Source: Elusimicrobiota bacterium
Lineage (GTDB): Bacteria > Elusimicrobiota > UBA8919
DNA length: 64,000 nucleotides
Direction: 5' to 3'
Assembly: GCA_003452965.1 (NCBI GenBank)
Contig: DMMW01000084.1
Location: 1-64,000 of the forward strand
The position numbers were made by a program, and so were the translations under genes. Shown here one piece after another: positions 42,839 through 51,158 of this stretch (the stretch's first letter is position 1; each line of letters starts with the position of its first letter). A model generated the notes under the pieces. The model saw nothing but the letters and a program-made list of their open reading frames with translations. It had not been told where the DNA came from and did not search any database.

Positions 42839-43915
42839 ATGAAAATTTCTGTTCTTGGTTCCACAGGTTCAATCGGTAAATCCGCGCTTAATGTAATATC
42901 CAATTTTAAAAACTGTACCGTAATAGGTCTTTCAGCGAATAAGAACAAATCTCTACTCAATAAGCAAGTCAAAAAGTTCAAGCCAAAATATATAGCAGTA
43001 GGCATCAATGAATTAAAAAATATTTCTCTAATTAAAGAAGCCGATATAGTTCTAATAGCGGTAGTTGGTTCTTCCGGTTTAATACCTCTAATAAATTCTA
43101 TAAGGTTAAAAAAAAGAATTGCACTTGCCAATAAGGAAGCCCTTGTTATTGCAGGCGAATTAATAAGCAGATTATTAAAAAAGTATAAAGCTAAAATTGT
43201 TCCTGTTGACAGTGAACATTCTGCGATATTTCAGTGTATAAATGATAATGATAAAAGTCAAATATCAAAAATAATTTTAACGGCTTCAGGCGGTCCATTC
43301 AGAAATCATTCATATAAAAATCTTTCCAAAGTGTGTATTAAAGATGTATTAAGACATCCTACGTGGAGAATGGGTAAAAAGATTACTGTTGATTCTGCTA
43401 CATTGATGAATAAAGGATTTGAAGTAATTGAAGCCCATTATCTTTTCGGGATACCATATGATAAGATAGAAGTTGTGGTCCACCCGCAATCAATAGTCCA
43501 TAGCGGTGTTGAATTTATTGATGGTTCAATAATTGCACAATTAGGAATTACAGATATGAGATTGCCGATACAATATGCATTGACATATCCAAAAAGGGAA
43601 TATTCCAGCATTAAAAAATTAAATTTAGCGGAAATAGGTAAACTTGAATTTCATAAATTATCAACAAAAAATTTTCCCTGCTTTGAGTTGGCTTTATCGG
43701 CAGCAAAAATATCGGGCAGCATGTTAACCGTTTTGAATGCGGCAAATGAAGTAGCTGTTAAAAAGTTTTTAGATAATAAAATAAGTTTTATAAAAATACC
43801 GAAATTGATTGAAAAAGCAATGAACAGGCACAAAGTAATAAAAAATCCTGATTTGGAAGATATTTTGAAGGTTGATTTTGAAACAAGAGAATACGTTGAA
43901 GAAATTGCTCGTTAG
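42839..43915 (+). CDS. dxr: 1-deoxy-D-xylulose 5-phosphate reductoisomerase
   Basis: Second enzyme of the MEP isoprenoid pathway, NADPH- and metal-dependent. 'VLGSTGSIGKSAL' binds NADPH, 'LANKEALVIAGE' and 'PVDSEHSAIFQC' carry the metal and substrate ligands, and 'SGGPFR', 'HPTWRMGKKITVDSATLMNKGFE' and 'VVVHPQSIVHSGVEF' complete the active site, quoted in fragments. Length 358 is slightly short of the E. coli 398, mainly at the C-terminus. ispG, another gene of the pathway, lies downstream. Confidence 0.95.
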   Translation: MKISVLGSTGSIGKSALNVISNFKNCTVIGLSANKNKSLLNKQVKKFKPKYIAVGINELKNISLIKEADIVLIAVVGSSGLIPLINSIRLKKRIALANKEALVIAGELISRLLKKYKAKIVPVDSEHSAIFQCINDNDKSQISKIILTASGGPFRNHSYKNLSKVCIKDVLRHPTWRMGKKITVDSATLMNKGFEVIEAHYLFGIPYDKIEVVVHPQSIVHSGVEFIDGSIIAQLGITDMRLPIQYALTYPKREYSSIKKLNLAEIGKLEFHKLSTKNFPCFELALSAAKISGSMLTVLNAANEVAVKKFLDNKISFIKIPKLIEKAMNRHKVIKNPDLEDILKVDFETREYVEEIAR

Positions 43916-43975
43916 CAGGTAGATATTTAATATTGCATATAAAAAAGTAAAGTTTTAGTAATATAAAATAACACG

Positions 43976-44055
43976 GATGTCATCCTGAGCAAAGCGAAGG
44001 ATCTCGATTTTAACAACGAGATGCTTCTCCCGATAAATCGGGATCAGCATGACAT
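43976..44055. repeat. 80-bp palindromic intergenic element ('tgtcatcctgagc' family)
   Basis: Starts GATGTCATCCTGAGC and ends ATCAGCATGACAT, with a perfect internal hairpin CCCGAT-AA-ATCGGG (44029-44042) and a CTCG...CGAG pair. This word is widely seen between genes of unrelated environmental bacteria. It lies between dxr and rseP, which are normally near one another. Confidence 0.8.
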
Positions 44056-44097
44056 AAATGTCATTTTAAATTTTTAATTGACTTTCAAGGAGATGAT

Positions 44098-45174
44098 ATG
44101 ATGATATTATTAGGTATTGCAGCTGTCGCTGTAATGTTTGGTTTTGTAATAATGATTCATGAGTTAGGGCATTTTATTGTTGCGAAAAAACAAAAAGTGA
44201 AAGTTTTAAATTTTTCCTTTGGTTTCGGTCCTGAATTATTCGGGTGGACTAAAAATGAAACAAGATATTCGGTAAGGCCTATACCTTTTGGCGGTTTTGT
44301 TAAGATGGCAGGCGAGGATATTGAAGAATATAAAGGAGATTCAGGCGATTTTTTTTCCAAAAAATGGTATCAGAGAATAGCAATAGTTGTGGCAGGTCCT
44401 ATAATGAACTATTTATCGGCTTTTTTTATATTTCTATTCATTATAGTTGTTTGGGGGATACAATATCAAAGGCCTGTAGTAAAATTGGTGGAAAAAAATT
44501 CACCGGCTTTTGATGCTGGCTTAAAATCTGGTGATGAAATCGTTGCAATTAATAATGATAAAATTCAGGATGCCCAAACAGTTTCAAGAATCGTAAAAAC
44601 TTCTAGTGGAAAAGAACTGACATTTTCGCTGAAAAGAAGCGAGAATATTATAGATTTAAAAATAACGCCTAAATACGACGAAAAATTGAAATCTTCAAGG
44701 ATTGGAATAGTTTATGATATGTCATCTGAACCTGTGGTTGTAAAAGTCGGTTTAAATAAGGCAATAAAGGAATCTTTTAATAACATAGTTTTTTGGACGG
44801 TATTACCGCTAAAGTATCTCTATATGAAACTTGTACTTTTTGAAGCACCCTCTGAAGTCTCCGGTCCCATTGGTATTATGCAAGCCGCGTATTTTGCGGC
44901 AAAACTTGGCATTAAAACTTTTCTTAGTTTTATTGCGATTGTTTCCGTTGCATTAGGGATGTTCAATTTATTTCCGATACCGATAGTTGATGGCGGACAT
45001 ATAGTGTTTTATTTGATTGAGGGAATAACAGGAAAACCGATAAATAAAAAGGCGATGCAATTAGCTAATTCTATTGGTTTTGCGCTTTTATTAACACTTG
45101 CACTTTATGCAACATATCAGGATATATTAAGGACAAAAGACGGCTTCTGGAAAAAAATAGAACAAACAAAATAG
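44098..45174 (+). CDS. rseP: site-2 metalloprotease RseP
   Basis: Intramembrane zinc protease of the site-2 family that cleaves anti-sigma factors or signal-peptide remnants. HELGH (21-25) carries the zinc histidines and catalytic glutamate. A single PDZ domain (about 120-195: 'VEKNSPAFDAGLKSGDEIVAINN') and the third metal ligand in 'NLFPIPIVDGGHI' follow. The length of 358 fits one PDZ domain. In many genomes rseP is followed at once by ispG; here a restriction-modification module intervenes. Confidence 0.95.
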   Translation: MMILLGIAAVAVMFGFVIMIHELGHFIVAKKQKVKVLNFSFGFGPELFGWTKNETRYSVRPIPFGGFVKMAGEDIEEYKGDSGDFFSKKWYQRIAIVVAGPIMNYLSAFFIFLFIIVVWGIQYQRPVVKLVEKNSPAFDAGLKSGDEIVAINNDKIQDAQTVSRIVKTSSGKELTFSLKRSENIIDLKITPKYDEKLKSSRIGIVYDMSSEPVVVKVGLNKAIKESFNNIVFWTVLPLKYLYMKLVLFEAPSEVSGPIGIMQAAYFAAKLGIKTFLSFIAIVSVALGMFNLFPIPIVDGGHIVFYLIEGITGKPINKKAMQLANSIGFALLLTLALYATYQDILRTKDGFWKKIEQTK

Positions 45175-45492
45175 AGAAACGATTATTTACCCGCCAATGG
45201 TTCCTTGTCCGCCAATGCTTTAGTGGTGGAAGTGGTGGGCACAGATTATGGAACCCCGTAGAACGGGGTTGTAGCCTTGTTCGGTGCGGTAGGTCCCTTG
45301 TCTCGCCGAAGCTCATAAGAGCGTAGGCGGACGAACTTCGTGTACAAGATTACACAGATTAAGACATGATGAAGACAAAGTGAAAAAAGAATCTGATTAT
45401 TGCAACAAAAGTTACATTTGAAATTTTGTCTGATAACTCCAGCTTCGTAGGAAGTCTTGCAAAAAATAATTGAAGGTTTAGACAAATAGAAA
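45175..45492. repeat. 318-bp gap holding the 114-bp repeat, copy 1, and related words
   Basis: After 'cccgccaatgg...agtggtggaagtggtgggc' (45189-45240) comes the 114-bp element, 45250-45363, 111/114 identical to 62656-62769. It contains the hairpin ACCCCGT-aga-ACGGGGT and nested CGCC/GGCG, GCTC/GAGC stems, and ends in 'attacacagatt'. Weaker similarity continues ('caaagtgaaaaa', 'tgattattgcaacaaaa') to about 45414, matching 62811-62845. The remaining 78 bp before the endonuclease gene are AT-rich with no clear promoter. Confidence 0.9.
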
Positions 45493-46584
45493 ATGAATAT
45501 AATAGGTAAAATAACAGGTATAAAATATAAAGTAATTCTATCTGAGAACTTAAAGAAAGTTGACATCAAAAATTTTGACATCAACGAAGCACCTTCGTCT
45601 TGTGTTATTACAGATAATAAACATTCTTTTGCTATTTCAAAGTGGGTTTCACCCAAGCGGACACGTTCATATCCATTTGAACGAGTTTTTAACACGCTCA
45701 ACATTTCAAGGAAAATTACTGTTATACCAATCGTAAAAGATGAAGGAGCAAAAGGAGACAGGGATTTCATACAGTGGGACACAGTTTCTTTAATGTCGTT
45801 GTTAGACGTGTTTGTAATTTTTGCTTATTACATAAAAGCGGAAAAAGTAAACCGAAAAATAACCAACCAACAATTTGACAACAAATATGTTCTCTCTAAA
45901 ATTAAAGAAATTAAACAATATCACAGTTCGGCATTACATTGGAATTTAAACGAAATCAACACTAACTTGCATAACATCATTAACAAAGTAAAATCTTTCT
46001 ACGCAAAAATTGAAAAATCAACAAACGTAAAACTTCACGGTTCGAAGGGTACTGGAAATTTTCAAAATAAAATTGGAAAAGATGTTTCATTATTTATGGC
46101 ATTTTCTAGAGGGAAAGCAGAAAGAGCTCAATCAATAGAATTTGTAACCCGTCAACCTAAGGAAAGTTTATCGACACTCTCAAAAGCAAAAATTACCATT
46201 ACAAACTATTTGGGTGGACAGTATTTTTTTACTGTAGATGAGATACTTATTACGAAAGAAAAAGTAAGTTTAATAGAAAGTAAACACAGTAAAAATGTAA
46301 CACTTCCGAGTAAAAGCGACATCAAAGATGGTTTGCTGAAAATGATTTTGTATTGCAACTTAACGGATGTAACAGTAAACGGAATAAAAATTAAATGTGA
46401 AGCTGTTTTATGTTTGACATCTTCAAAACTTAAAGGAGGAATTTCATCCTTCAGTACTAAAAGTGAACTTTCAACGTTTTTTGCGAAAAATAATCTTTCA
46501 GAATCACAAATTTTTCTAATTGAAACGGTAATAGCAGAAGCGAAACAAAATAAGTTTATAATTAAGGTAAAATATTCAAAATGA
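45493..46584 (+). CDS. probable type II restriction endonuclease
   Basis: A 363-residue protein without a recognised family name. In its C-terminal half 'YFFTVDEILITKEKVSLIESKHSKN' (shown in part) gives D239, E252 and K254 with the spacing of a PD-(D/E)xK nuclease core. The N-terminal half is basic and polar, as expected for DNA recognition. It overlaps the adenine methylase gene by 4 bp, the typical layout of a type II restriction-modification system. Endonuclease identity is inferred from partner and motif; the recognition site is unknown. Confidence 0.72.
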   Translation: MNIIGKITGIKYKVILSENLKKVDIKNFDINEAPSSCVITDNKHSFAISKWVSPKRTRSYPFERVFNTLNISRKITVIPIVKDEGAKGDRDFIQWDTVSLMSLLDVFVIFAYYIKAEKVNRKITNQQFDNKYVLSKIKEIKQYHSSALHWNLNEINTNLHNIINKVKSFYAKIEKSTNVKLHGSKGTGNFQNKIGKDVSLFMAFSRGKAERAQSIEFVTRQPKESLSTLSKAKITITNYLGGQYFFTVDEILITKEKVSLIESKHSKNVTLPSKSDIKDGLLKMILYCNLTDVTVNGIKIKCEAVLCLTSSKLKGGISSFSTKSELSTFFAKNNLSESQIFLIETVIAEAKQNKFIIKVKYSK

Positions 46585-47510
46585 TAAAAAGCCCACTAAG
46601 ATATCCTGGAGGCAAAAGTAGAGCTGTTAAATTGATATCAACTCTTTTGCCAGAATTTGACGAATTTAGAGAACCATTTTTAGGTGGTGGTTCTCTTTTT
46701 ATTTATGTTAAACAACGATTTCCTAATAAGAAATATTGGATTAACGACCTCTATTTAGAACTTTTTAAATTTTGGGAAATGGCACAAAAAGATGTCGATA
46801 CTTTGATTGACAATATTTATGAATGGCGAAATAAATATCCAGTTGGAAAAGAGTTACATAAATTTTTAAATAATAATTTAGAGGGGTTTAACGATTTGGA
46901 GAGGGCTGCAGCATTTTTTATCTACAATCGTATAACATTTTCAGGAACAAGTTTAAGTGGTGGTTTTAGTGAAGGTGCTTTTACGGGACGTTTTACAAAA
47001 AGCAGTATTCAACGACTTAACCAATTTGCTAAAGTAATTAATGGCTCAACTATCACTAATCTTGACTACGAAGAATTAGTAAAACAAGAAGGCGAAAATG
47101 TATTTATCTTTCTTGATCCACCGTATTTTTCTGCGACAAAATCCGCACTATATGGAAAGAATGGGAATATGCATAAGTCGTTTGACCATAAAAAATTTGC
47201 AGAAATAATGCGAAATTGCAAACATAAATGGCTCATAACTTATGATGACAGTGAATATATAAGAGAGCTTTTCTCATTTGCTAACATCATTCCTTGGGAT
47301 TTAACTTATGGAATGCGGAACGTAACCAAGGGTTCAAACCAGAAAGGAAAAGAACTTTTTATATCAAACTATTTAAAACAACTTCCCAGAAAACAACAGA
47401 TGACTTTATTTGAGCCGAAAGTGAAATATGTAGCTAAAAAAGAATCATATCACATTTCGTCACCAAGTAAAAAGAGGAATATACATAAAAGTAAAAGAAA
47501 CGGGTTTTAA
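46581..47510 (+). CDS. DNA adenine N6-methyltransferase (Dam/D12 class)
   Basis: SAM-dependent adenine methylase. Motif X 'SPLRYPGGKSR' (4-14), motif I 'EPFLGGGSLF' (31-40) and catalytic motif IV DPPY (179-182) are in the alpha-class order, with a target-recognition region between I and IV. The 309 residues form a complete enzyme. It protects against the coupled endonuclease upstream. The last 40 residues are basic and probably unstructured. It is not a phage-type orphan, since the coupled nuclease is present. D12 class enzymes commonly recognise GATC-like sites, but that is not shown here. Confidence 0.92.
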   Translation: MIKSPLRYPGGKSRAVKLISTLLPEFDEFREPFLGGGSLFIYVKQRFPNKKYWINDLYLELFKFWEMAQKDVDTLIDNIYEWRNKYPVGKELHKFLNNNLEGFNDLERAAAFFIYNRITFSGTSLSGGFSEGAFTGRFTKSSIQRLNQFAKVINGSTITNLDYEELVKQEGENVFIFLDPPYFSATKSALYGKNGNMHKSFDHKKFAEIMRNCKHKWLITYDDSEYIRELFSFANIIPWDLTYGMRNVTKGSNQKGKELFISNYLKQLPRKQQMTLFEPKVKYVAKKESYHISSPSKKRNIHKSKRNGF

Positions 47511-47725
47511 TTTTTGAAACATAACACACAACTGTTATCTTTGTAAGTTTGATTTTTCCACTTTTCATCAGAAGTTTTTATGGAGGATTGGAAACAATAA
47601 GTTGCTATTATCTTCTCAAGTCGGAATCTTATTAAGTAAAGAGATAAAGAGGTAGTTGATAGATTGGTTATCAATGCACAATCGCACAATCCCACTATCA
47701 CGCTATATCACGAATTTTTAGTATT
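47511..47725. other. gap between methylase and ispG with repeat words at its right end
   Basis: Left part AT-rich and without structure; at 47677-47712 'caatgcacaatcgcacaatcccactatcacg' (in pieces) belongs to the dispersed word family also at 40470 and 8120. This is the right boundary of the inserted restriction-modification block. No terminator is evident. Confidence 0.5.
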
Positions 47726-48877
47726 ATGAAGACAAAGAAAGTTAGAATAGGAAATATATATATAGGTGGTGGTGAGCCTGTCCGTGTTCAGTCAATGACA
47801 AAGACAAAAACGGCAGACTGGAAATCCACTGTTAATCAAATAAGAAAACTGCAGGTCTTGGGTTGTGAGATTATCCGTGTTGCAGTTCCCGATATGAATT
47901 CTGCAAAAGTTCTTTCAAAAATAAAAAAAAACATAAAAATTCCTTTGGTTGCAGATATTCATTTTGATTGGCGGTTAGCGGTTGAAGCGATAAATCAAGG
48001 TGTTGATAAAATAAGGATTAATCCAGGCAATATCGGTTCCCGGGAAAATGTAGAGAAAATCATAATTGCTGCAAAAAAAAAGAAAGTAGCCATCCGTGTA
48101 GGTGTAAATGCAGGTTCTTTAAAAATTCTTAAAAAGTCTGACAGTTGGACGAAGATGTCTACTAAAGAACGTGCTTATCAGATGGTAAAGGAATTACTGG
48201 AAAATATTAAAATTATTGAAGAAATGAATTTTTCCGATATAGTAGTATCATTAAAAGCAAACGATGTTCCGACAACAATTCTGGCAAACGAATTGTACTC
48301 AAAAAGAAGAAAATATCCGATTCATTTGGGTATTACAGAAGCAGGCACGGAGTTTTCCGGCATCATAAAGTCAGCGGCAGCATTCGGAGTCCTGCTTAAT
48401 CAAGGGATAGGTGATACTATAAGAGTCTCTTTGACCGCTTTGCCGGACGAAGAAATAAAAACCGGGTGGGAAATTTTGAAAACACTTGGTTTAAGAAAAA
48501 GAGGGATAGAAATTATTTCCTGTCCAACTTGTGGCAGATGTCAAACAGATTTAATTAAAATCGTCCATCAGTTAGAAAAACAAATTACAAATTATCCGCC
48601 CCGAATCCGCCAGCTGGCGGATGGGGCGAGACCTCGCCAAAGGTTCAGTGGTGGGCAAATTACAAATTCGCCACTGAAAGTTGCCGTCATGGGTTGTGTC
48701 GTAAACGGCCCAGGAGAGGCAAGAGATGCTGATATAGGAATTGCCGGCGGAAAAGGATTCGGTTTGCTTTTTAAAAAAGGTAAAGTAATAAAGAAAATAC
48801 CTCAAAATAAATGGGTCGTTGAAATAATAAAAGAGATTAAAAACAGTCAGTATAAATCAGTTTTAGAATCTGTTTAA
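47726..48877 (+). CDS. ispG: 4-hydroxy-3-methylbut-2-enyl diphosphate synthase IspG with an in-frame insertion
   Basis: Fe-S enzyme of the MEP pathway. The N-terminal TIM barrel ('VQSMTKTKTADW', 'VADIHFDWRLAV', 'KIRINPGNIG', 'HLGITEAGTEF') and the cluster-binding part (C266 and C269 in 'SCPTCGRC', C314 in 'VMGCVVNGPGEARD') are complete. Residues 286-310 are an extra 25-residue stretch between the cluster cysteines, encoded by a palindromic 75-bp insert flanked by a 13-bp direct repeat. Without it the protein would read 'LEKQITNSPLKVAVMGC', as in homologues. All cluster ligands remain, so the gene may be functional. Confidence 0.95.
   Translation: MKTKKVRIGNIYIGGGEPVRVQSMTKTKTADWKSTVNQIRKLQVLGCEIIRVAVPDMNSAKVLSKIKKNIKIPLVADIHFDWRLAVEAINQGVDKIRINPGNIGSRENVEKIIIAAKKKKVAIRVGVNAGSLKILKKSDSWTKMSTKERAYQMVKELLENIKIIEEMNFSDIVVSLKANDVPTTILANELYSKRRKYPIHLGITEAGTEFSGIIKSAAAFGVLLNQGIGDTIRVSLTALPDEEIKTGWEILKTLGLRKRGIEIISCPTCGRCQTDLIKIVHQLEKQITNYPPRIRQLADGARPRQRFSGGQITNSPLKVAVMGCVVNGPGEARDADIGIAGGKGFGLLFKKGKVIKKIPQNKWVVEIIKEIKNSQYKSVLESV
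48581..48668. mobile_element. 75-bp palindromic insert inside ispG, flanked by 13-bp direct repeats
   Basis: CAAATTACAAATT occurs at 48581-48593 and again at 48656-48668, exactly 75 bp apart (25 codons, so the frame is kept). The inserted sequence includes the palindrome CCGCCAGCTGGCGG (48607-48620) inside wider arms CGCCCCGAATCCGCC / GGCGGATGGGGCG. It continues into 'cagtggtgggc', a module also found at 45230 and 61270. It resembles in principle the palindromic elements that enter genes in Rickettsia, but the sequence is different. Confidence 0.85.
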
Positions 48878-48890
48878 ATCGGAGTTTATA

Positions 48891-50276
48891 ATGTTTAGGA
48901 AAAAATTTAAAAATATTCATTTCATTGGAATCGGCGGTAGCGGGATGTCGGGGATAGCCGAAGTGCTTCTGAATTTGGAATTTAATGTTAGTGGCTCTGA
49001 TTTGAAAGTAACCGATGTCACAAAACGGCTTTCAAGGCTTGGGGCGGATATTAAAATAGGACATAAAAAAAGTAATATTGAAAATAAGAATATTGATGTT
49101 GTTGTTGCTTCCACTGCGGTAATTAAAGATAATCCGGAAGTTCTTGCTGCAATATCTCAAAAAATTCCTGTTATACCGCGAGCAGAGATGCTGGCTGAAT
49201 TAATGCGTTTAAAGTATTCTATAGCAATAGCGGGATGTCACGGAAAGACTACAACAACATCTATGGCTTCATTAATTCTGGCAAATGCCGGATTGGACCC
49301 GACGGTTGTTATTGGTGGAAGATTCAATAATTTCGGTACAGGTGCAAAATTAGGGAAAGGCGAATATTTAGTTGCTGAAGCAGATGAATCAGACGGCTCG
49401 TTTTTAAAACTATTTCCTACGTTTGCTGTTGTAACTAATATAGATGATGACCATCTTGATTATTATGGTTCTCTTGAAAATATTAAATCAGCTTTTGTTG
49501 AGTTTATAAATAAAATCCCTTTTTACGGATGTGCAATATTATGTAATGATGATGAAAACCTTAAGAGTATAATACACAAAATTTCAAGAAAGTACTATAC
49601 ATATGGTTTTAATGATTCGGCAGATTTTAAAGCGGAGAATATTAAACCAACCATAATGGGCAGCAGGTTTGACGTTTCTTTTCACAGCAAAAAATTGGGA
49701 ACAATTGAACTAAAAGTTCCGGGTAGGCATAATATTTTAAATGCACTTGCAAGTATTATATGCGGATATGAACTTGAAATAAAATTTTCAAAAATTAGGA
49801 ATGCTTTATTAGAATTCAGTGGTGTCGGCCGTCGTTTGGAAAAAAGAGGTAGTTATAAAAATGTCTTATTTTTGGACGATTACGGACATCATCCAACCGA
49901 AATAAAGGCGACGTTATCGGCGATTAGGTCAATAAATATGCACAGAAGGCTTTTTGTGCTGTTTCAACCGCATAGATATACAAGAACTCAATTATTGAAA
50001 GATAAATTCGGGAAGGTGTTTGATGATGCAGATGTAATAAGAATACTTGATATTTATGCTGCAAGCGAAAAGCCGATTCCGGGAATTTCATCGCAAACAA
50101 TAATTGATTCAATCAGGACTAATAACGGGAGCAAGGATTTAACTAAATTTAGTGATATAAAAAATACAGTCAAAGAAATAAAAGATGGTGATGTTATAGT
50201 TACGCTCGGAGCAGGCGATATTTGGAAGAAGGGCGACGAGATTCTAAAGATTTTAAATGAAAATAAACCGTTTTGA
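48891..50276 (+). CDS. murC: UDP-N-acetylmuramate-L-alanine ligase
   Basis: Adds L-alanine to UDP-MurNAc in the cytoplasm. 'FIGIGGSGMSGIAEVL' binds UDP-MurNAc, 'IAGCHGKTTTTSM' is the ATP P-loop, 'EADESDGSF' and 'TNIDDDHLDYY' follow, and 'DDYGHHPTEIKATL' with 'FQPHRYTRT' mark the third domain. Length 461 is standard. Its last 20 bp overlap murB, so the two enzymes are translationally linked in the mur-fts cluster. Confidence 0.97.
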   Translation: MFRKKFKNIHFIGIGGSGMSGIAEVLLNLEFNVSGSDLKVTDVTKRLSRLGADIKIGHKKSNIENKNIDVVVASTAVIKDNPEVLAAISQKIPVIPRAEMLAELMRLKYSIAIAGCHGKTTTTSMASLILANAGLDPTVVIGGRFNNFGTGAKLGKGEYLVAEADESDGSFLKLFPTFAVVTNIDDDHLDYYGSLENIKSAFVEFINKIPFYGCAILCNDDENLKSIIHKISRKYYTYGFNDSADFKAENIKPTIMGSRFDVSFHSKKLGTIELKVPGRHNILNALASIICGYELEIKFSKIRNALLEFSGVGRRLEKRGSYKNVLFLDDYGHHPTEIKATLSAIRSINMHRRLFVLFQPHRYTRTQLLKDKFGKVFDDADVIRILDIYAASEKPIPGISSQTIIDSIRTNNGSKDLTKFSDIKNTVKEIKDGDVIVTLGAGDIWKKGDEILKILNENKPF

Positions 50277-51156
50277 AATTTCCGAATTTTTAACCGGAAA
50301 AATAATCCAAAATGAATCAATGAGCAGGCATACTACATTTCGCATAGGCGGATGTTGTGATTTGTATGTAGAAGTTAAAACTGTTGATGAATTAAAAAAT
50401 CTGATAAAATATATCAGAAAAAAAAGGATTCCATATTTTATTTTGGGTGCAGGGTCAAATCTATTGGTTAAAGACAATGGGATTAAGGGAATTGTAATTA
50501 AATTAGCAGGCGATTTCAGTAAAGTAGAATTTGATTTTAAGAGAAAGGTAGTGAAAGCAGGTAGCAGCTGTTCATTGCAGGGATTAATTAAAAAATGTCG
50601 TGATAATTCTTTGGGCGGAATGGAGTTCCTGGCAGGAATACCGGGTACTGTTGGCGGTGCTGTTGTAATGAATGCAGGTACGACGCAGGGCAATATCGGT
50701 TCGATAGTCAAATCGGCTGCATTGATGGACGATAAAGGGAAAATAAGTTTAATTGACAAAAGCAGGCTTAAATTTTCATACAGGAGTTCAAATATTAAGG
50801 AAAAAGGAATAGTTTTATTTGTTGAATTGATGTTGAAAAAAATGAATAAAAGTAATATAATGAAAAATTCAGATGAAGTTAAAATGTATCGTGCAAAAAC
50901 ACAGCCAATAGGCGAGTTTAATGCCGGATGCATTTTTAAAAATCCGGCAGGCGATTTTGCGGCTAGGCTTATAGATGACGCAGGGTTAAAAGGAATATCT
51001 GTAGGCGGTGCCGTTGTTTCTAATAAGCATGCCAATTATATAAACAACAGCGGGAATGCTTCTGCAAACGATGTTTTAAGGTTAATAAGCAAAATAAGGA
51101 AAAAAGTAAAAGAAAAATATAATAAAAAATTGGAATTGGAAATAAAAGTAGTATAG
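50257..51156 (+). CDS. murB: UDP-N-acetylenolpyruvoylglucosamine reductase
   Basis: FAD-dependent reductase forming UDP-MurNAc. The 299-residue type I/II-like form shows 'SMSRHTTFRIGG' (FAD), 'LGAGSNLLV', 'GMEFLAGIPGTVGGAVVMNAG' and, near the C-terminus, 'PIGEFNAGCIFKNP' with the catalytic serine position replaced in this pattern by the cysteine of 'AGC', followed by 'GGAVVSNKHANYI', all quoted in fragments. In many MurB proteins the residue is serine, with cysteine in some thermophiles, so activity is expected. Confidence 0.95.
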   Translation: MKINRFEISEFLTGKIIQNESMSRHTTFRIGGCCDLYVEVKTVDELKNLIKYIRKKRIPYFILGAGSNLLVKDNGIKGIVIKLAGDFSKVEFDFKRKVVKAGSSCSLQGLIKKCRDNSLGGMEFLAGIPGTVGGAVVMNAGTTQGNIGSIVKSAALMDDKGKISLIDKSRLKFSYRSSNIKEKGIVLFVELMLKKMNKSNIMKNSDEVKMYRAKTQPIGEFNAGCIFKNPAGDFAARLIDDAGLKGISVGGAVVSNKHANYINNSGNASANDVLRLISKIRKKVKEKYNKKLELEIKVV

Positions 51157-51158
51157 CT

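Noticed and set aside
45246..45782. Minus-strand frame spanning the repeat and the start of the endonuclease gene
   Set aside because: Its sequence is made of repeat complement and gene complement; no motif, and the plus-strand gene is better supported by its overlap with the methylase.
45493..47510. Prophage origin of the adenine methylase
   Set aside because: No phage structural, integrase or lysis genes nearby; the recombinase at 35961 is a Xer-type housekeeping gene next to topA.
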